From Micromussa lordhowensis (lineage: Eukaryota; Cnidaria; Anthozoa; Scleractinia; Lobophylliidae), in NCBI GenBank assembly GCA_964020085.1, contig OZ026598.1, forward strand, positions 16,958,772 through 17,022,771: 64,000 nucleotides of DNA, read 5' to 3'. The notes under the pieces are model-generated. The model was not told the DNA's origin, made no database searches, and saw nothing but the letters and a program-made list of their open reading frames with translations. The position numbers and the translations under genes are program-made. This document shows positions 10,264 to 20,170 of this stretch, piece by piece. The first letter of the stretch is position 1, and each line of letters opens with the position of its first letter.

Positions 10264-13200
10264 ATGAGTGCAACCAGTGTAGTGACAAGCCCTGTAATGA
10301 GTTGCTTAGGAATCTCCATCAGTTTCCAATGCAATGAATGTGACGTGTCGTTTACCGAGGAAGAGCATCTTAGGGAACATCAACTAACACATACTGTGGG
10401 GAGGCTTTTTGAAAGTAATCTGTGTAAAAAGGGTTTTCCACAGGCGGGAAGAGTGCACGAAGACAAAAGAGTGCATGCCACTGATAAACCTGTTGAATGC
10501 AAGGAGTGTGGGAAAAGTTTTAAACACGTAGCAACCCTTAAAGTACACGAAAGATTTCATACAGGAGAGAAAACATATCAATGCGACAAGTGTGATAAGT
10601 CGTTCACCCAGGCTGGCAATCTAGAACAACATAAACGAACGCACACAGGAGAGAGGCCTTTCAAATGCATCTACTGTAACAAGTCATTTAGACAGGCGGG
10701 ACATCTAAAGGAGCATGAACGAATACACACAGGTAAAAAACCGTTTAAGTGTAACCAGTGTAACAAGTGTTTCCGTTGGGTTAACACATTTAAGAAGCAT
10801 ATAAAAGGACACGATGGGGATGCTTCGCTTCAATGTAGTCAATGCGGCAAGCCCTTTAAAGACGCTGAGGCACTAAAGTCATCTAAACAAGTAGACACGG
10901 GAGAAGAACGTTTTCTGTGCAACCAGTGCGAAAACAAGTCGATCGAGACAGGACATGTAAAAGAATATAACACGGCAGACGCAGTTGAGAATCCTTTCGA
11001 ATGCAAACAGTGTGGCAAATGCTTCAGTCACGCGCGCAATCTGAAGGAGCACAAAATTGTGCACACTAAAACTAAGCCCCTTGAATGCGATCAGTGTGGC
11101 AAGTCTTTTAAACATGCAGCAACTCTAAGGTCACATAAACGTATGCACACGGGAGAGAATCTGCATCAATGCAATCAGTGTGACAAGGCGTTTACCCAGT
11201 CAGGAAATCTGAAAGTACACAAAAGAACGCACACTGGAGAGAGGCCTTTTAAATGTAGCCAGTGTGGCAAGTCGTTTACTCAGGCAGGGCATCTGAAGGA
11301 ACACGAAGGAACACACACAGCAGGAAGACCGTTTGAGTGCACCCAATGTGGACACTTTTTTCGTTCGGCACGAAATCTTAAGGAACACGGAAGACTGCAC
11401 GATGGCAGCAAACCCATTGATTGTGATCAGTGTGGCAAGCCTTTTAAACATGCGGCAACTTTAAGGCTACATAAACGAATACACACGGGAAAGAATCTGC
11501 ATCAATGCGACCAGTGTGACAAGTCTTTTACCCAGTCAGGAAATCTCAAACATCATAAAAGAACGCACACTGGAGAGAGGCCTTTTGAATGCAGCCAGTG
11601 TAGCAAGTCGTTTACTCAAGCAGGGCATCTGAAGGAGCATATAGGAACACACACAAACGGTAGACCGTTTGAGTGTAATCGATGTGGAAAGTCTTTCCGT
11701 CGGGCAAGGTGCTTAAAGCAACATACATGTAAACTGACACATTCAACAGGGAAAGAGCCAATTGAATGTAACAAGTGTGGTAAGCATTTTGAAGATGAAC
11801 AAAGCCTTATACGACATGAAAAAGAACACAAAGAAGACAAGGACTTTGAAGGCAATCAGCTCGAGACTTCCATTGCTCAGACAGGAGATGTACAGCAGCA
11901 GCAAATTGTAGGAGAAATCGCAGTCTGGGAGCGTTTTGAACGCAATCAGTCGCAGCAGTCACTTAGTCAGGTAGTGCAACTAAAGCAACATAAAAGGACA
12001 CACGCTGGGGAGAAACCTTATGCGTGTACCCAGTGTGGGAAGTGTTTTCTTACGCCAAGCAAACTCAAGGAACATGGTAGAGTGCATGCTGAAAATGAGC
12101 CCATTGAATGCGAGGAGTGTGGCAAGTCGTTCAAACATGAAGTAACTTTTAGATTACATAAACGTATACACACGGGAGAGAATCTGCATCAATGCGACCA
12201 GTGTGGAAAGTCATTTACCACCTCAGGAAATCTGAAAGTACACAAAAGAACGCACACTGGAGAGAGGCCTTTTAAATGTAGCCAGTGTGACAAGTCGTTT
12301 ACTCAGGCAGGGCATCTGAAGGAACACGAAGGAACACACTTAAAAGGAAGCCTGTTTAAGTGTAGTCATTGTGGACAGTCTTTCCGTCGGGTTAGGGCCT
12401 TAAAGCAACATACATGTAAACTGACACGTTCAACAGAGAAAGAGTCAGTTGAATGTAACAAGTGTGGTAAGCATTTTGAAGATGAACAAAGCTTTATACG
12501 ACATGAAAAAGAACACAAAGAAGACAAGGACTTTGAAGGCAATCAGCTCGAGACTTCCATTGCTCAGACAGGAGAAGTACAGCAGCAGCAAATTGTAGGA
12601 GAAATTGCAGTCGGGGAGCGTTTTAAACGCAATCAGTCGCAGCAGTCACTTATTCAGGTAGTGCAGCTAAAGCAACATAAAAGGACACACACTGGGGAGA
12701 AACCTTATGCGTGTACCCAGTGTGGGAAGTGTTTTCTTACGCCAAGCAAACTCAAGGAACATGGTAGAGTGCATGCTGAAAATGAGCCCATTGAATGCGA
12801 GGAGTGTGGCAAGTCGTTCAAACATGAAGTAACTTTCAGATTACATAAACGTATACACTCGGGAGAGAATCTACATCAATGCGACCAGTGTGGAAAGTCA
12901 TTTACCCACTCGGGAAATCTGAAAGTACACAAAAGAACGCACACTGGAGAGAGACCTTTTAAATGCAGCCAATGTGACAAGTCGTTTACTCAGGCAGGGC
13001 ATCTGAAGGAACACGAAGGAACACACTTAAAAGGAAGCCTGTTTAAGTGTAGTCATTGTGGACAGTCTTTCCGTCGGGCAAGAGCCTTAAAGCAACATAC
13101 ATGTAAACTGGCACGTTCAACAGAGAAAGAGTCAGTGGAATGTAACAAGTGTGGTAAGCGTTTTGAAGATGAACAAAGCCTTGTACGACATGAAAAAGAA

Positions 13201-16200
13201 CACAAAGAAGACAAGGACTTTGAAGGCAATCAGCTCGAGACTTCCATTGCTCAGACAGGAGATGTACAGCAGCAGCAAATTGTAGGAGAAATCGCAGTTG
13301 GGGAGCGTTTTGAACGCAATCAGTCGCAGCAGTCACTTAGTCAGGTAGTGCAGTTAAAGCAACATAAAAGGACACACGCTGGGGAGAAACCTTATGCGTG
13401 TACCCAGTGTGGGAAGTGTTTTCTTACGCCAAGCAAACTCAAGGAACATGGTAGAGTGCATGCTGAAAATGAGCCCATTGAATGCGAGGAGTGTGGCAAG
13501 TCGTTCAAACATGAAGTAACTTTAAGATTACATAAACGTATACACACGGGAGAGAATCTGTATCAATGCGACCAGTGTGGAAAGTCATTTACCAACTCAG
13601 GAAATCTGAAAGTACACAAAAGAACGCACACTGGAGAGAGGCCTTTTAAATGTAGCCAGTGTGACAAGTCGTTTACTCAGGCAGGGCATCTGAAGGGACA
13701 CGAAGGAACACACTTAAAAGGAAGCCTGTTTGAGTGTTGTCATTGTGGACAGTCTTTCCGTCAGGTAAGGGCCTTAAAGCAACATACATGTAAACTGACA
13801 CGTTCAACAGAGAAGGAGTCAGTGGAATGTACATGTAACAAGTGTGGTAAACGTTTTGAAGATGAACAAAGCCTTGTACAACACGAAGGAGAACACAAAG
13901 AAGACCCAGATTTTGAAAGCAATCCGCTCGAGACTTGCATTACTCAAACAGGAGGAGTACAGCAGCAGGAAATGTTAGGAGAAAATGCAGTTGGAGAGCG
14001 TTTTGAAGGCAATCAGTCTCGACATTCACTTAGTCGGGTAGTGCAGTTAAAGCAACATAAAAGGACACAGGCTGGGGAGAAACCTTATGCGTGTACCCAG
14101 TGTGGGAAGTGTTTTCTAACGCCAAGCAAACTTAAGGAACATGGTAGAGTGCATGCTGAAAATGAGCCCATTGAATGCGAGGAGTGTGGCAAGTCGTTCA
14201 AACATGAAGTAACTTTCAGATTACATAAACGTATGCACACGGGAGAGAATCTACATCGATGCGACCAGTGTGGAAAGTCATTTACCCACTCGGGAAATCT
14301 GAAAGTACACAAAAGAACGCACACTGGAGAGAGACCTTTTAAATGCAGCCAGTGTGACAAGTCGTTTACTCAGGCAGGGCATCTGAAGGAACACGAAGGA
14401 ACACACTTAAAAGGAAGCCTGTTTGAGTGTTGTCATTGTGGACAGTCTTTCCGTCGGGCAAGAGCCTTAAAGCAACATACATGTAAACTGACACGTTCAA
14501 CAGAGAAAGAGTCAGTTGAATGTAACAAGTGTGGTAAGCGTTTTGAAGATGAACAAAGCCTTGTACGACATGAAAGAGAACACGAAGAAGACGCAGATTT
14601 TGAAAGCAATCCGCTCGAAACTTCCATTACTCAGACAGCATGCGTACCGCAGCCAATTTCAGGAGAAAATGCAGGTGGGGAGCGTTTTGAACGCAACCAG
14701 TCTCAACAGTCACTTAATCAGGTAGAGCAGTCAAAGCAACATGAAAGGACACACACTGGGGAGAAACCTTATGAGTGTACCCAGTGTGGGAAGTGTTTTC
14801 GTACGCCCAGCAAACTCAAGGAACATGGTAGAGTGCATGCTGAAAATGAGCCCGTTGAATGCGAGGAGTGTGGCAAGTCGTTCAAACATGAAGTAACTTT
14901 AAGATTACATAAACGTATACACACGGGAGAGAATCTGTATCAATGCGACCAGTGTGGAAAGTCATTTACCAACTCAGGAAATCTGAAAGTACACAAAAGA
15001 ACGCACACTGGAGAGAGGCCTTTTAAATGTAGCCAGTGTGACAAGTCGTTTACTCAGGCAGGGCATCTGAAGGAACACGAAGGAACACACTTAAAAGGAA
15101 GCCTGTTTGAGTGTTGTCATTGTGGACAGTCTTTTCGTCGGGTAAGGGCCTTAAAGCAACATACATGTAAACTGACACGTTCAACAGAGAAGGAGTCAGT
15201 GGAATGTAACAAGTGTGGTAAACGTTTTGAAGATGAACAAAGCCTTGTACGACATGAAAGAGAACACAAAGAAGACACCGATTTTGAAAGCAATCCGCTG
15301 GAGACCGGCAATCCTCAGAAACGAAGTGCACAGCAGGAAATTTCGAGGGAAAATGCAGGTGGGGAGCGTTCTGAATACAGTCAGTCTCAACAGTCATTTA
15401 TTCAGGTAGTGCAGTTAAAGCAGCATAAAAGGACGCACTCTGGGGAGAAACCTTATGAGTGTACCCAGTGTAGGAAGTGTTTTTGCTCGGCAAGCAAACT
15501 TAAGGAACACGGAAGAGTGCATGCTGAAAATGAGCCCATTGAATGCGAGGAGTGTGGCAAGTCGTTCAAACATGAAGTAACTTTAAGGTTACATAAACGT
15601 ATACACACGGGAGAGAATCTGTATCAATGCACCCAGTGTGACAAGTCGTTTACCCAGTCAGGAAATCTGAAAGTACACAAAAGAACTCACACTGGAGAGA
15701 GACCTTTTAAATGCAACCAATGTGGCAAGTCATTTACTCAGGCAGGGCATCTGAAGGAACACGAAGGAACACACACCAGAGGGAGACCGTTTGAGTGTAC
15801 CCAGTGTGGAAAGTGTTTTTTCTCGGCAAGAAATCTAAGGAAACACGGAAGAGTGCATGCTGGAAATATGCGCTTTGAATGCGAGGAGTGTGGGAAGTCT
15901 TTTAAACATGCAGCAACGTTAAGGCTACACAAACGAATACACACGGGAGAGAATCTGCATCAATGGGACCAGTGTGATACGTCGTTGACTCACTTAGGGA
16001 ATCTAAAACATCACACAAGAACGCACACCGGAGAGAGGCCTTTTAAATGCCGCCAGTGTGGCAAGTCGTTCACTCAGGCAGGAGACCTAAAGGAACATAC
16101 AGTGACACACACATTAGGAAGATCGCTTGAGTGTAATCAGTGTGGACAGTCTTTCCATCGGGCAAAGGCTTTAAAGCAACATAAAAGTACACATTCAACC

Positions 16201-16914
16201 GAGAACCCCTTTGAATGTGAGCGGTGCGAGAAGTGTTTTACAGACCAACCTAGTCTAGCACTACATGAAAGACAACACGAGGAAGAAACGTTTGAAAGTG
16301 ATCTGTGTGAGTCTTCGTTTGATCAAATACCGTGTGTAGACAACGTACAACAACGTGATCGAGCAGATTTAGAGAAAGACAACAAGATACACACCAACAA
16401 GAAGTCACTTCAGTGCATTCATTGTGAGAAGGGTTGTAAACATCCTCTAACCCTAAAGTCACATAAACGAATACACACGGGAGAGAATCTGCATCAATGC
16501 GACCAGTGTGACAAGTTCTTTACCCACTCGGGAAATCTGAAAGTACACAAAAGAACACACACAGGAGAGAGGCCTTTTGAATGCACTCACTGTGCAAAGT
16601 CGTTTACTCAGGCTGGACATCTGAAGGAACATATAAGAACGCACACAGGCGAAAAACCCTTTCAGTGCAAACAATGTGGCAAGTGCTTTAGTCGGGCAAG
16701 AACACTGAAACTACACGAATTGGGACACAGTGAAGGAGAATACAGTGAGGAAAATTATGAATGCAACCAAAGTAGGGAACGCTCTACTCCAGAACGACAA
16801 TTGTCTGAACATAACGAAGTACATATCCCAGGAACGTCTTGTGAGCATGACGAGCAGGAGAATAGCTTCAGCCTCCGTGAACTTTTAAGCAATATTACAG
16901 AGCAGCTAATATAG
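10264..16914 (+). CDS. giant C2H2 zinc-finger protein, about 60 fingers, single exon
   Basis: Likely a nuclear, sequence-specific DNA-binding protein. The frame is open from before 10180, but the first in-frame ATG is 10264 (MSATSVV), giving 2,216 residues; a spliced upstream exon is possible. Fingers follow the pattern C-x2-C-x12-H-x3-5-H, mostly joined by TGERPF or TGENLHQ linkers. About 18 fingers precede residue 520. Five copies of a block of six intact fingers plus a degenerate spacer follow, then a further run of about 15. Some fingers have lost ligands: FESNLC near the start, HQWDQC near 15965 and the HTCKLTR ends. I see no KRAB, SCAN, BTB or SET domain, so the effector role is unknown. 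Multi-finger proteins like this expand by lineage-specific duplication; the near-identical blocks imply recent duplication here. An assembly collapse or expansion is also possible. Confidence 0.9.
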   Translation: MSATSVVTSPVMSCLGISISFQCNECDVSFTEEEHLREHQLTHTVGRLFESNLCKKGFPQAGRVHEDKRVHATDKPVECKECGKSFKHVATLKVHERFHTGEKTYQCDKCDKSFTQAGNLEQHKRTHTGERPFKCIYCNKSFRQAGHLKEHERIHTGKKPFKCNQCNKCFRWVNTFKKHIKGHDGDASLQCSQCGKPFKDAEALKSSKQVDTGEERFLCNQCENKSIETGHVKEYNTADAVENPFECKQCGKCFSHARNLKEHKIVHTKTKPLECDQCGKSFKHAATLRSHKRMHTGENLHQCNQCDKAFTQSGNLKVHKRTHTGERPFKCSQCGKSFTQAGHLKEHEGTHTAGRPFECTQCGHFFRSARNLKEHGRLHDGSKPIDCDQCGKPFKHAATLRLHKRIHTGKNLHQCDQCDKSFTQSGNLKHHKRTHTGERPFECSQCSKSFTQAGHLKEHIGTHTNGRPFECNRCGKSFRRARCLKQHTCKLTHSTGKEPIECNKCGKHFEDEQSLIRHEKEHKEDKDFEGNQLETSIAQTGDVQQQQIVGEIAVWERFERNQSQQSLSQVVQLKQHKRTHAGEKPYACTQCGKCFLTPSKLKEHGRVHAENEPIECEECGKSFKHEVTFRLHKRIHTGENLHQCDQCGKSFTTSGNLKVHKRTHTGERPFKCSQCDKSFTQAGHLKEHEGTHLKGSLFKCSHCGQSFRRVRALKQHTCKLTRSTEKESVECNKCGKHFEDEQSFIRHEKEHKEDKDFEGNQLETSIAQTGEVQQQQIVGEIAVGERFKRNQSQQSLIQVVQLKQHKRTHTGEKPYACTQCGKCFLTPSKLKEHGRVHAENEPIECEECGKSFKHEVTFRLHKRIHSGENLHQCDQCGKSFTHSGNLKVHKRTHTGERPFKCSQCDKSFTQAGHLKEHEGTHLKGSLFKCSHCGQSFRRARALKQHTCKLARSTEKESVECNKCGKRFEDEQSLVRHEKEHKEDKDFEGNQLETSIAQTGDVQQQQIVGEIAVGERFERNQSQQSLSQVVQLKQHKRTHAGEKPYACTQCGKCFLTPSKLKEHGRVHAENEPIECEECGKSFKHEVTLRLHKRIHTGENLYQCDQCGKSFTNSGNLKVHKRTHTGERPFKCSQCDKSFTQAGHLKGHEGTHLKGSLFECCHCGQSFRQVRALKQHTCKLTRSTEKESVECTCNKCGKRFEDEQSLVQHEGEHKEDPDFESNPLETCITQTGGVQQQEMLGENAVGERFEGNQSRHSLSRVVQLKQHKRTQAGEKPYACTQCGKCFLTPSKLKEHGRVHAENEPIECEECGKSFKHEVTFRLHKRMHTGENLHRCDQCGKSFTHSGNLKVHKRTHTGERPFKCSQCDKSFTQAGHLKEHEGTHLKGSLFECCHCGQSFRRARALKQHTCKLTRSTEKESVECNKCGKRFEDEQSLVRHEREHEEDADFESNPLETSITQTACVPQPISGENAGGERFERNQSQQSLNQVEQSKQHERTHTGEKPYECTQCGKCFRTPSKLKEHGRVHAENEPVECEECGKSFKHEVTLRLHKRIHTGENLYQCDQCGKSFTNSGNLKVHKRTHTGERPFKCSQCDKSFTQAGHLKEHEGTHLKGSLFECCHCGQSFRRVRALKQHTCKLTRSTEKESVECNKCGKRFEDEQSLVRHEREHKEDTDFESNPLETGNPQKRSAQQEISRENAGGERSEYSQSQQSFIQVVQLKQHKRTHSGEKPYECTQCRKCFCSASKLKEHGRVHAENEPIECEECGKSFKHEVTLRLHKRIHTGENLYQCTQCDKSFTQSGNLKVHKRTHTGERPFKCNQCGKSFTQAGHLKEHEGTHTRGRPFECTQCGKCFFSARNLRKHGRVHAGNMRFECEECGKSFKHAATLRLHKRIHTGENLHQWDQCDTSLTHLGNLKHHTRTHTGERPFKCRQCGKSFTQAGDLKEHTVTHTLGRSLECNQCGQSFHRAKALKQHKSTHSTENPFECERCEKCFTDQPSLALHERQHEEETFESDLCESSFDQIPCVDNVQQRDRADLEKDNKIHTNKKSLQCIHCEKGCKHPLTLKSHKRIHTGENLHQCDQCDKFFTHSGNLKVHKRTHTGERPFECTHCAKSFTQAGHLKEHIRTHTGEKPFQCKQCGKCFSRARTLKLHELGHSEGEYSEENYECNQSRERSTPERQLSEHNEVHIPGTSCEHDEQENSFSLRELLSNITEQLI
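11780..15560 (+). repeat. tandem supra-repeat of six-finger blocks, period 684-693 bp
   Basis: The landmark CCTTATG/CCTTATGAG (start of the YxCTQC finger) recurs at 12017, 12704, 13391, 14084, 14768 and 15452. The steps are 687, 687, 693, 684 and 684 bp, all multiples of three. The 693 step carries an extra two codons (VECTCNKC). Each block holds six fingers and a ~70-residue spacer. Sequence identity between neighbours is very high by eye. Confidence 0.9.
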
Positions 16915-17520
16915 CACGTTTCTTTAATGCAAGGAATGTGCGCCCTTATTACGTAAACTAGTTGATCGTGAGTGGAAGGAACTGTCGTGTACTTGACACT
17001 GGGACAAAATGTGCAGGTAGCAATTCAACGTCATTTGAACAATCCGTTTCTGTAAAGAAGTCATCGTACGTGGGTTTTCTCGCCACTGTCATTTTCATCA
17101 TCTACGATCAAGTCCCAGATACAGTTTCCCGATAACACAGCAAATACCAGCGAACTAATCAAGCAACCGGTTGATTTTCTCGCTATTACTTGTCCCATTG
17201 TGTGGAGTGTCTTACACAGTGTGAAAAAAGTTTCACCTAAGAAGTTTAGTAGGTGTAGCACAAATCAAACAACGCCTCCTCGGTTTCGTATTTTACCGTT
17301 TGAAGTCCTGTTTTTCATCTAGTTTCTATAGGTTTATCTCTTGTTACAGTTCCCATGTATATTTTTGTATTTCCAACATTTTATACTGCTTAAAGTTTTG
17401 AGTAAGATACCGGATCGTTCTGAAAACCACTGATGTGAGTAATGTACGCGGCGTAATTTTTTTTATTAGATGGTTATCACCATCATAGTACAACACAACA
17501 TACACATGGATTGAAACAAG
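16915..17520. other. 3' flank of the zinc-finger gene
   Basis: The stretch presumably includes its 3' untranslated region. I did not find a canonical AATAAA close to the stop codon. No other gene is visible. Confidence 0.4.
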
Positions 17521-17523
17521 ATA

Positions 17524-18741
17524 CAGTGAAACCTGTATTAAGGTGGCCGAACACAGTTTTTAAGCGTTAGTGCCTAATTCACCATAACTTTTAATCTATT
17601 TATGCTTTGGCGCCCATTTTTTGCAAGAGTCAATGTTAACCACAGAAATATTTATTCTCGCATTTTGACTAAGGTGTGTGCTGTTGCCATGGCAACGGGG
17701 CTGGTTGAAAACAAGGCTTAAATAATGGTTTTTGTTTATTTAAAAAAAATCCAGTCGTTAGATTATTTTCATATTTTGCACACTAAGAATTGACATTAAA
17801 TCCCTTCTGTCAACATGGTTCTAATATCATTTTGACATAAGCGATTTTCGTAATTCGCCGTTAATCGTTTTCTGTATTATTACAAATTCCCTATGTCAAA
17901 ATTCAGATTTTTTCGATAGATAATTCACGTGGTCTCTGGTCTATTTTTCTGCCAAATTTCTTGAAATTCTAACGACTGGATCGTTAGAAATCGGCAGGTT
18001 TCTGCTAAAGCATTCGGTCTCAATTTTTCAAGCAACTGCGCATGCGTTGCATTTAACTGGATTCTTTCGGCAACAACCAAAAGCTGAAAATTGCGGGGTT
18101 CTTTGCATCGTTACCTTTTCTAACATATCTCTGTAATAAGACTAAAGTCATCAATACACTGCGTTAAATTACAGAGAAAAATAACACAGATAGTGCGGGT
18201 GTTGAGTAAATAAAATGACCGCTCTATTGACGGCATGTTTGTTCTTTGAAATCATTGTGCACGTGCTGCAAAAGCACGCGCGAAAACTGTGTTCGGTCAC
18301 CTTAAGCGGACCCCATATTAAGCGGACACCCTCTATTAAGTGGACACCAGCTTGAGTCCCTTAACTTTCTTCCCACATTTATTGTAAAATAAACCTGCGT
18401 TCAGCGGACACCTCTGTTAAGCGGACGTGGACACCAATATTAAGGCATTTTGTTGCACAAAACCTGCAATAAGCGGACACTTCAAGGGCTTTTTACTTCT
18501 AAAAGCTCAGATTAGACACCGTTAACATTGTTCAGCGATGTCGTTTTAAAGCTCGGTAGATTATTCCAGATTGATGCATTGACTGTCTGGACATTATGCT
18601 AAGAGCAGTCTTTGATCTTACACCGTGTTACAAAATGGTTAATAATTAACTATTATTCTGAACCCGTTTAGAACGGACACCCTGTATTAAGCGGACACTA
18701 GCGAGGGTCCCAACGGTGTCCGCTTAATACAGGTTTCACTG
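17524..18741. mobile_element. pogo/Tigger-like TA element, interrupted by a TTAA element
   Basis: The left end is TA then CAGTGAAACCTGTATTAAG. The right end is the inverse (CTTAATACAGGTTTCACTG) then TA (18742-18743). The terminus and TA duplication fit Tc1/mariner-pogo elements. About 454 bp of host element remain once the inserted TTAA element is removed. The interior carries eight or so copies of AAGCGGACACC-like words in the same direction, possibly transposase-binding subterminal repeats. No transposase gene is present, so it is non-autonomous. Confidence 0.75.
17542..18301. mobile_element. TTAA element nested in the pogo-like element
   Basis: TTAA (17538-17541) then GGTGGCCGAACACAGTTTT at the left. 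At the right the inverse GGTGACCGAACACAGTTTT ends at 18301, followed by TTAA (18302-18305). Removing it with one TTAA restores GTATTAAGCGG, matching the host repeat. The ~760 bp has no gene. Confidence 0.85.
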
Positions 18742-18743
18742 TA

Positions 18744-19390
18744 ATACAATTAACGACCGCGAAGTCCATTTACCGGGTTTCGAAATTGTTCCGCGAGACA
18801 AATTAACCCAAGGTGGCTGGGTTTGCCCTTTACCCACATAGTAACCTCAATTTCAAAGTGTGCGAGAGGAGGTTATGATTGATAGGCGCCATTGATTAAC
18901 TATTGAAGTAAGTAAACCCAATTCTCGGCCATTTCTTGTCAGTACCTGGTATAAACCTCTCAATTCCCCTCCTGACCTGTTTAATCGGGAAAATTGATGC
19001 TTCTAATCAGGAGCTCTACCTTGTTGGTTAGATGAACACAAACATGTCATCAGTTGTCGCAGATAGCAATTCAATGTTTGTGAGAATTTTGGTCTTAGTT
19101 CACTGATTACGAAGCCAACGAGAGTAACAGCTCATTCTCAGTCCCTGATTGACCTAAGAATAACTAACATTTCGGTTAAAATAGTTAGATCAGGAGTAAT
19201 GTCATTAAATATTAGCGACCGCTCCCTTGTTTATCTAATTCGCAAAACACATTATGCCATCCCTGGGTGTGTCAAGATTTTTAGTACTCGAAGTTAAAAA
19301 ATTTCAATGAGAAGGGCTAGAGGACGCAGGACTAAGGCAAGAGGATGCCATTTGTCTATACCCTTGCAAAATGTGGGAGTTTTTGAGGAA
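18744..19390. other. non-coding stretch
   Basis: No exon or RNA gene is recognised between the pogo-like element and the LINE remnant. Confidence 0.35.
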
Positions 19391-19409
19391 TCTGTTTCTT
19401 ACCTGTATC

Positions 19410-19790
19410 AATAACAAGAAGTCCCCGTGGATTACGTATGAGTTAATACGTAAATAAAAGGGACCTGAAAAAGAAGGCTAAACAAACTGAAGATCAGTCT
19501 TACTGGGCTGATTTTAAAGCAACGAGAAATGAAAGGGAAAAAGACAACGCCATTAAATATGCCAAACGCAAATACTTCAGCGGTAACCTTGCTGCTAGCA
19601 GAAAAGATCCCCTTAAAAGTTGACAGCTAATTAATGAGCTCTTGTCAAAAAAAGAAGAAACAATATTGCTGATATTGAAATTGGGGATGTGAACACATAA
19701 GGTCTGCATCTGACATGGCGGAAGCCGTTAACTTTACATGGACTTGGCAAGAGACATTCCTCTAGCTGGTACTGTTCCAGAAAATTATCT
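19410..19790 (+). pseudogene. LINE (non-LTR retrotransposon) ORF2 fragment
   Basis: Interrupted frames spell the connector between endonuclease and reverse transcriptase typical of CR1/L2-like LINEs: SPWITYELIRK near 19425, then in another frame YWADFKATRNE (about 19500) and IKYAKRKYF. Stops and shifts (for example LKS-stop near 19620) show it is dead. No reverse transcriptase catalytic motif is included. Confidence 0.6.
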
Positions 19791-19867
19791 CATCTCAACA
19801 AGCCATACCTCGTTTTTAAAGTTGAAGCATGCACTAATGTTTGGGGAGTTCGATATTCCTTCTGTGC

Positions 19868-19950
19868 TGAATGTTCCCTGTTACGGGATTCGAACCCTCG
19901 ACCTCTGCGATACCGGTGCAGTAGTCTACCGTAATTGAGCTATAAAGCTC
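19868..19950 (-). repeat. tRNA-derived SINE head, minus strand
   Basis: On the minus strand the stretch reads TATAGCTCAATTACGG (A-box like), TGCACCGGTATCGCAG, then GGGTTCGAATCCCG (B box). It is the same family as the plus-strand copy at 20096. The D-arm is altered, so it is a SINE or tRNA pseudogene rather than a functional tRNA. Confidence 0.6.
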
Positions 19951-20012
19951 AGTATATCAATTTATATCAATATATGATCTTTCATATATTCGCTTGAATT
20001 CTTCACCATCTA

Positions 20013-20100
20013 CGGGCCGGGTATATTACAAACTCACATTGTGATCAACTGGGAGGCCGGGTATATTACGAACTCACATTGTAATCAGCTCCCAGTTGAC
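20013..20100 (+). repeat. about 41-bp tandem duplication next to SINE
   Basis: GGCCGGGTATATTACAAAC..CACATTGTGATCA is followed directly by GGCCGGGTATATTACGAAC..CACATTGTAATCA. The two units lie between the two oppositely oriented tRNA-like segments. Confidence 0.8.
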
Positions 20101-20170
20101 TTAATAGCTCAGTTGGTAGAGCACTGCACCAGTATCGCAGAGGTCATGGGTTCGAATCCCGTTAAGGCCT
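20100..20170 (+). repeat. tRNA-like SINE head (Thr-AGT-like)
   Basis: TAGCTCAGTTGGTAGAGC (D arm and A box), CTGCACCAGTATCGCAG (anticodon arm with a mismatch, loop CCAGTAT, formal anticodon AGT) and GGGTTCGAATCCC (T arm and B box) are in correct order. The acceptor stem is only partly complementary, so I call a tRNA-derived SINE head or pseudogene. A real tRNA is not excluded. Confidence 0.55.

Noticed and set aside
10384..16674. Many minus-strand open frames of 60-115 codons across the zinc-finger region
   Set aside because: They repeat with the same period as the fingers and are antisense shadows of the C2H2 frame; Cys- and Ser-rich only because of the codon pattern.
18304..18735. CRISPR-like array of AAGCGGACACC words
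   Set aside because: Spacing is irregular, words vary, and they lie inside a TA transposon in a eukaryotic genome.
20100..20170. Functional tRNA-Thr gene
   Set aside because: Acceptor stem complementarity is poor and a diverged inverted copy lies nearby, so a SINE head is more likely.
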